Positions 1-6,928 of a DNA stretch of 8,905 nucleotides are shown in pieces; within the stretch, counting starts at the first letter, position 1, and each line of letters starts with the position of its first letter. The stretch covers positions 1 through 8,905 of the forward strand of contig ONWK01000143.1 in assembly GCA_900321505.1 (NCBI GenBank), in the 5' to 3' direction. The translations under genes were made by a program, and so were the position numbers. The notes under the pieces were generated by a model. The model ran no database searches, was not told the origin of the DNA, and saw nothing but the letters and a program-made list of their open reading frames with translations. The stretch is from an uncultured Eubacteriales bacterium (GTDB taxonomy: Bacteria > Bacillota > Clostridia > Lachnospirales > Lachnospiraceae).

Positions 1-50
1 GAACCCGATCCGCTTCCCGAGCCCGATCCGCTTCCCGAACCCGATCCGCT
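1..50 (-). repeat. Ser-Gly dipeptide tract, 18-bp DNA period, running off the window
   Basis: After MRPE at the end of unit 8 the frame reads Ser-Gly dipeptides encoded as an 18-bp unit (AGC GGA TCG GGY TCG GGA), with units beginning at 50, 32 and 14. The tract continues past the left edge, so its length and what follows cannot be seen. It may be a linker to a C-terminal domain or to a wall-attachment region. Confidence 0.85.
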
Positions 51-3000
51 TTCCGGCCGCATCGATGCCCCTGAATTATTATCCAGCTCATCCAGCTTCT
101 CATCAAGCCGGTCGAGTTCACTCCTTGCTTTCATATTACTGAGGGCTGCTACGGCTGCAGTAACGTCTGCCTTAGGATCGGCTTCAAGCTCAGCCAGCGC
201 ATCCTCCAGTATCTTTTCGGCGATCTCATCATCAGAAGAACCCTTATCATCTGCGGGAATTGCGTCCCCTGAATTATTCCCCAGCGTATTCAGCTGTTTT
301 AATAATTCGTCCAGATCTTCCTTTGCTTTGTCAATGCCTTTCTGATCGATCGGAGACTTACCGCCCGATGATGATCCACCCTGGGAACCGCCCTGCGAGC
401 CACCCTGCGAGCCACCCTGGGAACCGCCCTGCGAGCCGCCGGATGCCATAATACTTAATGCTACTGCATGATCCGAAACATCCGCTTTGGAATCCTGTGA
501 GAGCTTCGCAAGTGCGTCCTCCAGTATCTTATCAGCCATGTCGGCCCATGAATAATCATCCGACATGTATTCGTCACCCGAATCATTGCCTGTTTCATCC
601 AGCTTGTCACTGAGCTTGTTTAAAGCATCTTCCGAACCCAGTGCTTCCAGCAGCGCCACATCGGAAGACACATCCGCATCCGGATCCTGTGACAGTTTGT
701 CCACTGCCTCATCCGCTATCTTTCCTGCCATCAGATTGGCGGTATTTTCGGCTGTCATGAACTCCGAAGCCGTATCATTTCCAAGCTCATCCAGCTTTTT
801 ATATAATTCATCCAGGTTTTCTTTTGCTTTCTTTGCGCCTTCCGGATCAACGGATGATGAACCGCCGGATGACGATCCACCGGACGATGAGCCGCCGGAC
901 GATGAGCCGCCCGATGATGATCCGCCGGACGACGATCCGCCCGATGATGATCCGCCCGAAGCCATCGTACTCAATGCCGCTGCCTCATTTGATACATCCG
1001 CACCGGAATCCTGTAAAAGCTTCGAAAGCGCGTCGTTAAGGATCTTATCCGCCAGTTCAGCCGAAGAGAAATCATCCGACCTGTATTCCCCGCCTGAATC
1101 ATTACCTGCTTCATCCAGTTTGTCACAGAGCTTATCAAAGGCATCATCCGAACCCATAGCTTTAAGAAGCGCCATGTCGGAAGACACATCCGCGTCCGGA
1201 TTCTGTGACAGCCTGTCTATCGCTCCTTCCGATACCTTATCCGCCATCTGCCCGACGGAATCCAGAGCCGACGTGAGACCCGAAGCCGAATCATTTCCGA
1301 GTTCATTCATCTTTGCCAGAAGCTCACTGAGGCCGTCCTTATCTCCCAGTCCCTTGAGAAGAGCTACCGCACCGGACATATCCGCATCCGGATCACTATC
1401 AAGCTTTGAAAGCGCATCCTCCAGCGACTGATCGGCCATTTCACCTATGAGCTGGCTGCCCGGTCTGTATTCCGCACCCGAACTGTTACCAAGTTCATCA
1501 AGCTTGTCAAACAGCCTGTCCAGGGTATCATCCGCTCCCATACCATGGAGCGCCGAGATCGCGTCGGAGACATCCGCATCCGGATTTGTTGCAAGTTCCT
1601 TTAAGGCATCATTCAGGATCTTATTTGCTCTCTGCTCATCCGCCGACTCGCCTGTCCTGTATTCGGACCCTGAATTGTTTCCTGCCTCATCCAGTCTTGC
1701 ATATAAAGTTTCAAGCGCGTCATATGCCTGCAGCCCGTTCATGGCTGCTATGGCATTCGTAACGTCAGCATTCGGATTCTCGGCAAGCTCTTCAAGCGCT
1801 TCATTCAGAAGTTTGTTGGCCAGCTCCGAATCTGCGCTCTTTCCGAGTCTGGCAGCAGCATCTGCGATATCCCTGTCCACTGCCGCGATCTTTTCATCAT
1901 ATCTCTTCGCGGCCGACAGATTATTGTTATCCAGCTCCTGATCTCTCTTCCTCTGGAGTTCCGCCTTCTTGTCATAGAGTTTATCCAGTTCTGACTTCAG
2001 ACTCTCATCTGACTGGCGGATCTCTTCGGTTTTTTCACTGAGCCAGCTGAGATGACTGTCAACGGAACCGTTCGCCCTTGAACGGAAATCATCATTTTTG
2101 ATCAGCTGATACAGATCTGTGGTCCAGGATACACATCCCTTTACATACAGTAATCCGTCCGAAGCGCTTACACGCATCTTGTAGGCATCGATCAGGAATT
2201 CCAGCTCCGATCTCTTTGCCTCAAGCTCATCCATCTGGGTATTAAGCGCATTTTCCGCTGTTGCGGCCGAAGCTCCTCTGGCTATCTGCCGGTTATACTC
2301 CGATGAGGCTCCTTCGCCTACCGCCTCTTCATATCTGGATTCCGCCAGATTCAGAAGCGACCGGTCAAGCAGATATACCTCGCTTTCCGGGTTCTTGACT
2401 ATATTTTCCGTAATGTTATTAACATCCCTGAGATAGGTGATGGAATTACTCTGACCCGCCGGCGTTATCTCGTCGATCACCTGTCTGGAGAAGGAATACT
2501 GGGCATGTCCAAGTACCGTTTCCGCATCAGCCAGTGCTTTGGCATCCAGATCATAATAGGATTCCTGGCAGTTCTCCATGCAGTCGCCTATGGCTGAAAG
2601 GACACTCTGATCACCCTGAAATACCACTTCCCCGTCAGTCTTGAGCTTCTTACCGTTCACATCCATAAGAGACTCTTTCAGATGTATCATGTAGTCCGGA
2701 TCTGTCCGGGTATTTATATCGTCCAGATCATACGGACTTTTGAAATTACCTGAAGTAGTGTAATATTTTCCGGATTCCAGGTCATACAGAGCTGCCAGTG
2801 CATTATCGTCTATCATGGCCAGCTTATTCATGACTATACTGCGTCTTGCGGCATCCACACTGGCCATAAGAGAGTAAACGATATCCGCCTCAGCGTCCTT
2901 TTTGTCATTTTTCAGCGACTTGTATGCCTCATAAAGCCGCCTGAGATCCGCATCAAACGCGTCCGTATCCGAATCTCTAAGGTCCATCTCGAAAAAGGCA

Positions 3001-3635
3001 GACATGAGCTGATAAGTATAGACATCCACTCTCTTATTACCCGTAGTCTCGGAGTTTCTGCTTTTCAGGTAATCATCCTGCGACACCGAATTAACCGCAG
3101 CTGAATTTGTATACTGAGTCCATAACGGCTCCAGCTCAGGCAGCTTTGTCAGGTCATAAGGATTCGGGACATCGAAGGGATTAACCTCTCTCCCGTCCAG
3201 CACATCTATCATCACGCCGTTCGAGCCAACATAGTACCGGACAAAAAGATCCGCTAGATCGCTTTCCGAAACAGCGAGCGCGTTATTCATGATATCATTC
3301 AGAGATTCAGCATCCGTAACATCATACCAGAGTCCGTCCCCAACTTCGGATTTATAGAAAATATTCATCTGATCGGTATCACTCGCGGAGTCCATGGCCT
3401 TCTCATACAGCTCATCCGTAAGGGCATTCATATTGATCAGATAGGTTCCTATGAACAAAGTGGAAACCTCTATGTTATTTCTTGCCGCATATACCGAATA
3501 CCTTACGAGGTCTTCCTCATTGAGCAGAGCGCTTGCCCTGTCTCCGACACAGGAAAAACAGAGTGCCAGTGTAAGGGCTGCCACCAGAGTATACCCTATT
3601 AACCTTCTCTTTCCGTTTTTCCTTTTCTTTTTCAT
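1..3635 (-). CDS. Large exported protein with eight 64-residue tandem repeats (3' end outside window)
   Basis: The frame stays open from an ATG at 3635 to the left edge: 1211 complete codons and no stop, so the C-terminus is missing. The N-terminus is a signal peptide (MKKKRKNGKRR, hydrophobic core to about 30, probable cleavage after ASA at 36; no clear lipobox). Residues 37-450 are an unrecognised, mostly helical domain with FYKSEVGDGLWYDVTDAESL near its start and a CMENC pair at 352/356. Residues 456-490 and 520-600 are coiled-coil-like (for example LDKLYDKKAELQRKRDQEL). From residue 605 there are eight acidic helical units, with a common core resembling ADKILxDALxKLxxxPDADVS...DKLDELGNxSG. 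Units 5 and 7 carry Gly/Ser-rich insertions, and unit 8 ends in an SG tract at the window edge. The ATG overlaps the upstream TGA (ATGA), so translation is probably coupled. It is likely a surface-exposed or wall-spanning fibrous protein; anchoring signals, if any, lie outside the window. No known named family was recognised. Confidence 0.85.
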   Translation of the reverse strand, partial: MKKKRKNGKRRLIGYTLVAALTLALCFSCVGDRASALLNEEDLVRYSVYAARNNIEVSTLFIGTYLINMNALTDELYEKAMDSASDTDQMNIFYKSEVGDGLWYDVTDAESLNDIMNNALAVSESDLADLFVRYYVGSNGVMIDVLDGREVNPFDVPNPYDLTKLPELEPLWTQYTNSAAVNSVSQDDYLKSRNSETTGNKRVDVYTYQLMSAFFEMDLRDSDTDAFDADLRRLYEAYKSLKNDKKDAEADIVYSLMASVDAARRSIVMNKLAMIDDNALAALYDLESGKYYTTSGNFKSPYDLDDINTRTDPDYMIHLKESLMDVNGKKLKTDGEVVFQGDQSVLSAIGDCMENCQESYYDLDAKALADAETVLGHAQYSFSRQVIDEITPAGQSNSITYLRDVNNITENIVKNPESEVYLLDRSLLNLAESRYEEAVGEGASSEYNRQIARGASAATAENALNTQMDELEAKRSELEFLIDAYKMRVSASDGLLYVKGCVSWTTDLYQLIKNDDFRSRANGSVDSHLSWLSEKTEEIRQSDESLKSELDKLYDKKAELQRKRDQELDNNNLSAAKRYDEKIAAVDRDIADAAARLGKSADSELANKLLNEALEELAENPNADVTNAIAAMNGLQAYDALETLYARLDEAGNNSGSEYRTGESADEQRANKILNDALKELATNPDADVSDAISALHGMGADDTLDRLFDKLDELGNSSGAEYRPGSQLIGEMADQSLEDALSKLDSDPDADMSGAVALLKGLGDKDGLSELLAKMNELGNDSASGLTSALDSVGQMADKVSEGAIDRLSQNPDADVSSDMALLKAMGSDDAFDKLCDKLDEAGNDSGGEYRSDDFSSAELADKILNDALSKLLQDSGADVSNEAAALSTMASGGSSSGGSSSGGSSSGGSSSGGSSSGGSSSGGSSSVDPEGAKKAKENLDELYKKLDELGNDTASEFMTAENTANLMAGKIADEAVDKLSQDPDADVSSDVALLEALGSEDALNKLSDKLDETGNDSGDEYMSDDYSWADMADKILEDALAKLSQDSKADVSDHAVALSIMASGGSQGGSQGGSQGGSQGGSQGGSSSGGKSPIDQKGIDKAKEDLDELLKQLNTLGNNSGDAIPADDKGSSDDEIAEKILEDALAELEADPKADVTAAVAALSNMKARSELDRLDEKLDELDNNSGASMRPESGSGSGSGSGSGSGSG
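360..440 (-). repeat. (GGSQ)5-GGSSSGG linker tract inside repeat unit 7
   Basis: There are 27 codons: five copies of Gly-Gly-Ser-Gln (12-bp period), then GGSSSGG, lying between ALSIMAS and KSPIDQKGIDKAKEDLDEL. It sits at the same point of the 64-residue unit as the GGSSS tract in unit 5, but most of it has a different repeat motif. Copies 2 and 5 are identical in DNA, as are copies 3 and 4. Confidence 0.95.
852..956 (-). repeat. (GGSSS)7 linker tract inside repeat unit 5
   Basis: There are 35 codons, reading as seven copies of Gly-Gly-Ser-Ser-Ser in a 15-bp period, between ALSTMAS and VDPEGAKKAKENLDEL. Codon choice varies: copies 1 and 3 are identical at the DNA level, as are copies 4 and 5, while the rest differ at synonymous positions. 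This is a typical flexible protein linker and not a CRISPR array. Confidence 0.95.
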
Positions 3636-5683
3636 TCCGTTATACCTTTTTTAAGTTTTCCGCTTCCGACATCCAAAAAGCCGGTGTACAGAAGCATGCC
3701 CGCTTCTCCGTAGAATTCTATCGTAAGCTTGTCGAGATCCGATGAAACAAGTCCAAGATGCCTGAACTCCTCACCGATCTCCGTTTTTTCGGAACTGCCG
3801 AGAGCTTTTCCGTTCTCTGCGAGTACACGGTAGTAAAATATACCCTCGCTTTCCAACGGTGAAAATTTTATTGACATTAACCCGGTCACGTCGCTGGTCG
3901 TTGTCAGATATGAACCGATGACACCTGTTTCCTCTTTATTGATGTTCATGGCTGTTACTATGCTCAGGATACCGCTTTCCGAACCCGGATCGATCTCACA
4001 GTCATCTATGAATTCATCGCCGTTGTAGAGACGTATCCGTACTGTTTCCACGTTATCCTTAGTCAGGGTCAGATGCCTCAGCGACTTATCCGCCTCAGTT
4101 CTTTCCCCGATCCTGGTTTCATCACACCAGAGTTCAAAATGTGTGATCTCGATGGGGAAATTCTCCGGGATGTACAGATTCAGCTCAAAGAGCTCTCTCT
4201 GAACGATGGGTGTAAGGAAATACTGCACCTCATCCTCATTTCTCTCAACGTAGCTCTCTCCCGCCTCAGCCACCTGAAGATCCGCGTCCGTTCCCGAAAG
4301 AAGCGCGCTGACTCCGCCGCAGGTCAGCCTGTCGAAGGAATAAAGCGTCTGGGTATACATCTTCATGGTCTCAAACATCGAATTCTGAAGCTCTTCGTAT
4401 GCATCAACCGCATCCTCATACTCCTCAAGAGAAAGGTATCCCATGCGGTTCTTGACTTCGTACTCCTTGATCCTTTGTCCCTCTTCCTCTATGTCCGAGA
4501 GATACTTCTGATATGTACTCCGGATGTTGATGTAATTGTTGAATGAATCCTCAACATTCTGATCCAGTTCCGCCTTTGCGGATTGCTCATCCTTCCGTGC
4601 CGAGATATAATCCAGAACATTCTGATAGAGTATATACGGATCATCCTGGATATATCTTGTTCCGTCCAGTGAACCCTTCATCCATATCCTGGGTATCTTT
4701 ATAAAGAGACAGATCCTCTTCTTCCCTTTCCAATAGCTGTCTACCTTATCAAGGAATTTTTTATACTGGTTCTTGAAGGCTCTGGAACTGATCTTTCTTC
4801 CTCCCAGAGCATCATTCACATAATTGGCGATCATTTTTATGTCTTTACGATACTTCGACTTTATCAGGCCGTAATTCGTATTCAGTTCAAGCCGCGCCGT
4901 AGTCGCCGTTATGCACGCCTCGTAATAAGTTGCATCCCGGTCTTCCGTATACTCGATCAGGGCAGGGAGCATGGATCTATCAATGGTTGCCTCGACATAA
5001 GGCTTTTCAAATGTATATCCTGTTGTAACATCCAGTCCGATCATTGTGGACAGCTTTTTCAGGTCCGCTTCCAGAGTCCTTCTGTCACCGGCCAGTGTCT
5101 GGTTCAGCGTATCCGCCTTTTTCTGCTGCCGGTCTATATCGCTCTGGCTGGCTTCTCCCATCTTCAGTCGTTCCTTGTTATGCTCGATACCTTCAAGCAG
5201 CGACTGATACTGCTGCTCGTGAAAAGCATTCGTCTCCTGAAGTGTGACTATCTCCACATAGAGATTGTTCACTTTTTCCGTCACCTGATATACCACATCC
5301 TGAACATTTCTCTTTGCGATACTGATCTCGCCTGCAAGAGTCACAGGCTTCACCTGAAACTCGGATGCCTCGGAAAAATTCGGTTTTGTCGGAAATTTCA
5401 GTTTCAGCAGAGGACTCCAGCGGAAGGTGGACAGATCCTTTTTCCTCAGCTTAATGGCCTTAAGGGCACTCTCTCTTGCCGCCTTTTTTGAATCGACCTT
5501 CATCAAAGCAAGTTCATATGAATCGCTGTTTTTCAGCGCCAGTGTCACGGCTGTTTTCAGTGTAAGGAGTTTATCGGCAGCCTCAACCCTGACGGGAGGA
5601 TATACGAAAAGCACGCAAAACAGGATTGCCGCGCAAAGGGCAATGCTCATCATACGCATTTTCCACCTCTTCATCCGGATCAT
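3632..5683 (-). CDS. Exported TolC-like coiled-coil protein with duplicated C-terminal domain
   Basis: A 683-residue protein with a signal peptide: a basic start (MIRMKRWKMRMM), a hydrophobic core at 13-29 and probable cleavage after VEA at about 35. The mature protein opens with LTLKTAVTLALKNS, the typical first helix of TolC/outer-membrane-efflux proteins. Two long helical halves follow (about 120-215 and 355-450), each interrupted by a short strand-rich segment (90-115, 322-350). Further family-like features are KMGEASQSDI, the LSTMIGLD end of the first half, NRMGYLSLEEYEDA, and LYSFDRLTCGG at the end of the second half. Residues 480-683 are an extra, strand-rich domain pair absent from classical TolC, with an internal duplication. 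There is no lipobox. TolC proteins form export channels in diderm bacteria; in a monoderm this would have to be a stalk, tube or adaptor in the wall. It overlaps both neighbours by ATGA and has a strong ribosome binding site. No transporter partner lies in the window. The TolC-like fold is fairly secure; an efflux role is not. Confidence 0.8.
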   Translation of the reverse strand: MIRMKRWKMRMMSIALCAAILFCVLFVYPPVRVEAADKLLTLKTAVTLALKNSDSYELALMKVDSKKAARESALKAIKLRKKDLSTFRWSPLLKLKFPTKPNFSEASEFQVKPVTLAGEISIAKRNVQDVVYQVTEKVNNLYVEIVTLQETNAFHEQQYQSLLEGIEHNKERLKMGEASQSDIDRQQKKADTLNQTLAGDRRTLEADLKKLSTMIGLDVTTGYTFEKPYVEATIDRSMLPALIEYTEDRDATYYEACITATTARLELNTNYGLIKSKYRKDIKMIANYVNDALGGRKISSRAFKNQYKKFLDKVDSYWKGKKRICLFIKIPRIWMKGSLDGTRYIQDDPYILYQNVLDYISARKDEQSAKAELDQNVEDSFNNYINIRSTYQKYLSDIEEEGQRIKEYEVKNRMGYLSLEEYEDAVDAYEELQNSMFETMKMYTQTLYSFDRLTCGGVSALLSGTDADLQVAEAGESYVERNEDEVQYFLTPIVQRELFELNLYIPENFPIEITHFELWCDETRIGERTEADKSLRHLTLTKDNVETVRIRLYNGDEFIDDCEIDPGSESGILSIVTAMNINKEETGVIGSYLTTTSDVTGLMSIKFSPLESEGIFYYRVLAENGKALGSSEKTEIGEEFRHLGLVSSDLDKLTIEFYGEAGMLLYTGFLDVGSGKLKKGITE
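3645..3648 (-). promoter_or_regulatory. Weak ribosome binding site (AAGG) of the large repeat protein gene
   Basis: An A-rich stretch ending in AAGG lies 9 bases before the ATG at 3635, within the 3' end of the TolC-like gene. The site is weak, so translation of the repeat protein probably depends on coupling through the ATGA overlap. Confidence 0.4.
3662..4138 (-). repeat. Duplicated C-terminal domain in the TolC-like protein
   Basis: Residues about 516-566 and 616-674 align by eye. The first has ERTEADKSLRHLTLTKDN, VETVRIRLYNGDEFIDD and DPGSESG; the second has EKTEIGEEFRHLGLVSSD, LDKLTIEFYGEAGMLLYTG and DVGSGKL. The shared pattern is (E)(K/R)TE...RHL.L...(N/D)(V/L)(E/D).(V/L).I...(Y)(N)G followed by D.GS. 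This suggests two copies of a small beta-type domain that follow the helical TolC-like body. Confidence 0.65.
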
Positions 5684-6903
5684 TTAGCTCCTCCATCCTG
5701 TATCTCATAAAAAGCAAAGTTGCTGCCGGGTTCGTTGCATACAAAGGAGTACATGAGATCTCCTCTTCTGAAGGTATAAATATATACCGAGTAATCCTGA
5801 TCAAAGCTTCTTACGGAAATATCATCCGTATATACCATTGTGGTATCAATATTGACTTTGCCCTTCAAAGTGCTCTTTCTGTCATTCAGTACATTTATTG
5901 CGACCGCCTCCGGAAGTATCACAGAGGAATATCCTTCATACACAGGATCTCCCATGAGAGCCTTGATCCCCTCGATCCCTCTGGTCTCAGTTCTTCCAGT
6001 CCTGAAGACGTCCGAAAGCACGATCACATTTACTGCCTTAAGGCTGTCATCCGCCGCGGAGCCGTCACTCTGTGCGAGGTAAAGAGCATCGATACCTTCA
6101 AGGTGCATGACCACGTCCGACCCCAGCTCCTCACTTTCCTCATACATTATCTGGCTTCCGAAATATTTTGCCCTGATATCCTTCGGGGTCTTGCCCAGCA
6201 GTTCTCCGTAAATGATCTCATCCGAAGCAAAGCTTCCTTCATACAGCGGATTTCCGCCGGCATCATAGAGCTTCCCCTCACCTTCCTTCAGACCTTCAAA
6301 GAATCCGCCTTCATATTCTCTTGTCCCGTTCTCCCGGAACAGAGATCCCTGGCCCTCATAAAGATTCGAATGGAACGTTCCTTTGTAATGGATCACGCCG
6401 CTCTCGAAATTCTGGGTCCCTTCCCCCTCAAAGAGATTCTTTTCAAAGTTACCCGTGTAGAGTACGGTTCCGGTCTTGGAAAAGAGAGTTCCTTCTCCCG
6501 TGCAGTATCCCTTGCTCACCATACCTTCATAGGCCACATACCCTGATTTTGCCTTGATCCTTACCTTGTTATCGGCAAAACGGAGCATGATCGAATTGTA
6601 AGAATATGTCGGTATGCCCTCCGAATTTCCGGAGAACAGCTTCAGCTGGGTTACAAGATACCAGATACTGACCACCCCTATGATAATGACGATCAGATAA
6701 GCCAGTTTCTTGCTGATCATCCATTTGAATACAGTATAATAGTCGTCCTTGTTCTTCGGTTTTACGCTGAAAAGCCCTACGAAGAAATCCCGGATCCGGC
6801 CGATTATCCTGGTCCTGACGAAATCCCAGCTAAGCCACAGGCGAAGCTTTGACACTATGGCCGAAAATTTTGATTTAATTGATGACCATAATACGCTTAA
6901 CAA
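5680..6903 (-). CDS. Single-pass membrane protein with five MORN repeats
   Basis: A 407-residue protein. Residues 1-65 are basic and amphipathic and probably cytoplasmic or membrane-associated. One membrane helix lies at about 67-86 (LAYLIVIIIGVVSIWYLV). Five MORN-type units start at Y125, Y149, Y173, Y197 and Y221 with an exact 24-residue period; each has the pattern YxGxF...xGEGxL, as in YEGGFFEGLKEGEGKLYD. Residues 235-407 form a strand-rich domain I do not recognise (LLGKTPKDIRAKYFG, ALMGDPVYEGY, YSVYIYTFRRGDLMYSF). MORN arrays usually make an extended beta scaffold for protein or membrane contacts, and with this topology the array is probably outside the membrane. The start is TTG: an in-frame TAG at 6909-6907 excludes an earlier start, and the first in-frame ATG (residue 62) would remove the whole N-terminal segment. 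The gene begins 25 bases after the upstream stop and overlaps the next gene by ATGA, which indicates co-translation. Its function is unknown. Confidence 0.85.
   Translation of the reverse strand: MLSVLWSSIKSKFSAIVSKLRLWLSWDFVRTRIIGRIRDFFVGLFSVKPKNKDDYYTVFKWMISKKLAYLIVIIIGVVSIWYLVTQLKLFSGNSEGIPTYSYNSIMLRFADNKVRIKAKSGYVAYEGMVSKGYCTGEGTLFSKTGTVLYTGNFEKNLFEGEGTQNFESGVIHYKGTFHSNLYEGQGSLFRENGTREYEGGFFEGLKEGEGKLYDAGGNPLYEGSFASDEIIYGELLGKTPKDIRAKYFGSQIMYEESEELGSDVVMHLEGIDALYLAQSDGSAADDSLKAVNVIVLSDVFRTGRTETRGIEGIKALMGDPVYEGYSSVILPEAVAINVLNDRKSTLKGKVNIDTTMVYTDDISVRSFDQDYSVYIYTFRRGDLMYSFVCNEPGSNFAFYEIQDGGAK
5688..5694 (-). promoter_or_regulatory. Ribosome binding site GGAGGAG of the TolC-like gene
   Basis: GGAGGAG on the minus strand lies inside the last codons of the MORN gene, a few bases before the ATG at 5683. 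It is the strongest Shine-Dalgarno sequence among the four starts. It supports this start over the in-frame ATGs at residues 4, 9, 11 and 12, and suggests re-initiation as well as coupling at the ATGA overlap. Confidence 0.8.
6220..6531 (-). repeat. MORN repeat array, five units of 24 residues
   Basis: Units start at residues 125, 149, 173, 197 and 221 of the membrane protein, an exact 72-bp spacing. Each opens with Y(E/T/K)G, has a GEG or GQG near position 12-14 in the first four units, and ends with a Gly-rich turn before the next Tyr. The fifth unit (YEGSFASDEIIYGE) is incomplete. Confidence 0.9.
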
Positions 6904-6911
6904 AACCTATT

Positions 6912-6918
6912 CCATCCT
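6912..6918 (-). promoter_or_regulatory. Ribosome binding site AGGATGG before the TTG start
   Basis: AGGATGG on the minus strand lies in the 25-base gap after the cyclase-like gene and ends 8 bases before TTG at 6903. Together with the in-frame TAG at 6909-6907 it supports the TTG as the start of the MORN gene. The ATG inside the motif reads ATG-GAA-TAG and leads nowhere. Confidence 0.6.
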
Positions 6919-6928
6919 GTCGTTCTTT

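Larger units (their letters stand above)
1..1823 (-). repeat. Eight tandem 64-codon (192-bp) protein repeats
   Basis: Units begin at 1823, 1631, 1439, 1247, 1055, 731, 539 and 224 (residues 605, 669, 733, 797, 861, 969, 1033, 1138). Their first residues are LANKLL, RANKIL, MADQSL, MADKVS, LADKIL, MAGKIA, MADKIL and IAEKIL. Units 1-4 and 6 are each exactly 192 bp. Unit 5 is 324 bp and unit 7 is 315 bp because of internal Gly-rich insertions; unit 8 passes into an SG tract. Each unit has a first helix, a turn of the type (N/D)PDADVS, a second helix and a third segment ending DKLDELGNxSG. The protein pattern is conserved while the DNA has diverged, except for close stretches such as 661-695 against 1177-1211. 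Confidence 0.92.

Noticed and set aside
360..960. Short regularly spaced repeats that could be taken for a CRISPR array
   Set aside because: Periods are 12 and 15 bp with no spacers, and the repeats are in-frame Gly/Ser/Gln codons inside an open reading frame.
565..1431. Long plus-strand open frame of 288 codons rich in Ser, Pro and Asp
   Set aside because: It is antisense to the 64-residue repeats. Its DDEPP-type runs are the reverse reading of the GGSSS codons. It has no ribosome binding site, and the minus frame has a signal peptide, repeats and operon overlap.
1447..1941. Plus-strand open frame of 164 codons, Ser/Ala-rich
   Set aside because: It continues the same antisense shadow over repeat units 1-2 and the coiled coil, with no domain or initiation signal.
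3560..3635. Lipoprotein signal in the repeat protein (LALC or CFSC)
   Set aside because: Neither Cys has the small residue and spacing of a proper lipobox, while ASA after the hydrophobic core is a good signal peptidase I site.
3632..3660. Possible terminator or promoter at the T-rich junction between the TolC-like and repeat protein genes
   Set aside because: The run is only the Lys-rich end of one gene and start of the next. There is no hairpin that I can see and no spacer, since the genes overlap by four bases.
5626..6546. Plus-strand open frame of 306 codons
   Set aside because: It lies entirely opposite the MORN protein gene and the start of the TolC-like gene, both of which show clear protein features; its translation shows no recognisable pattern.
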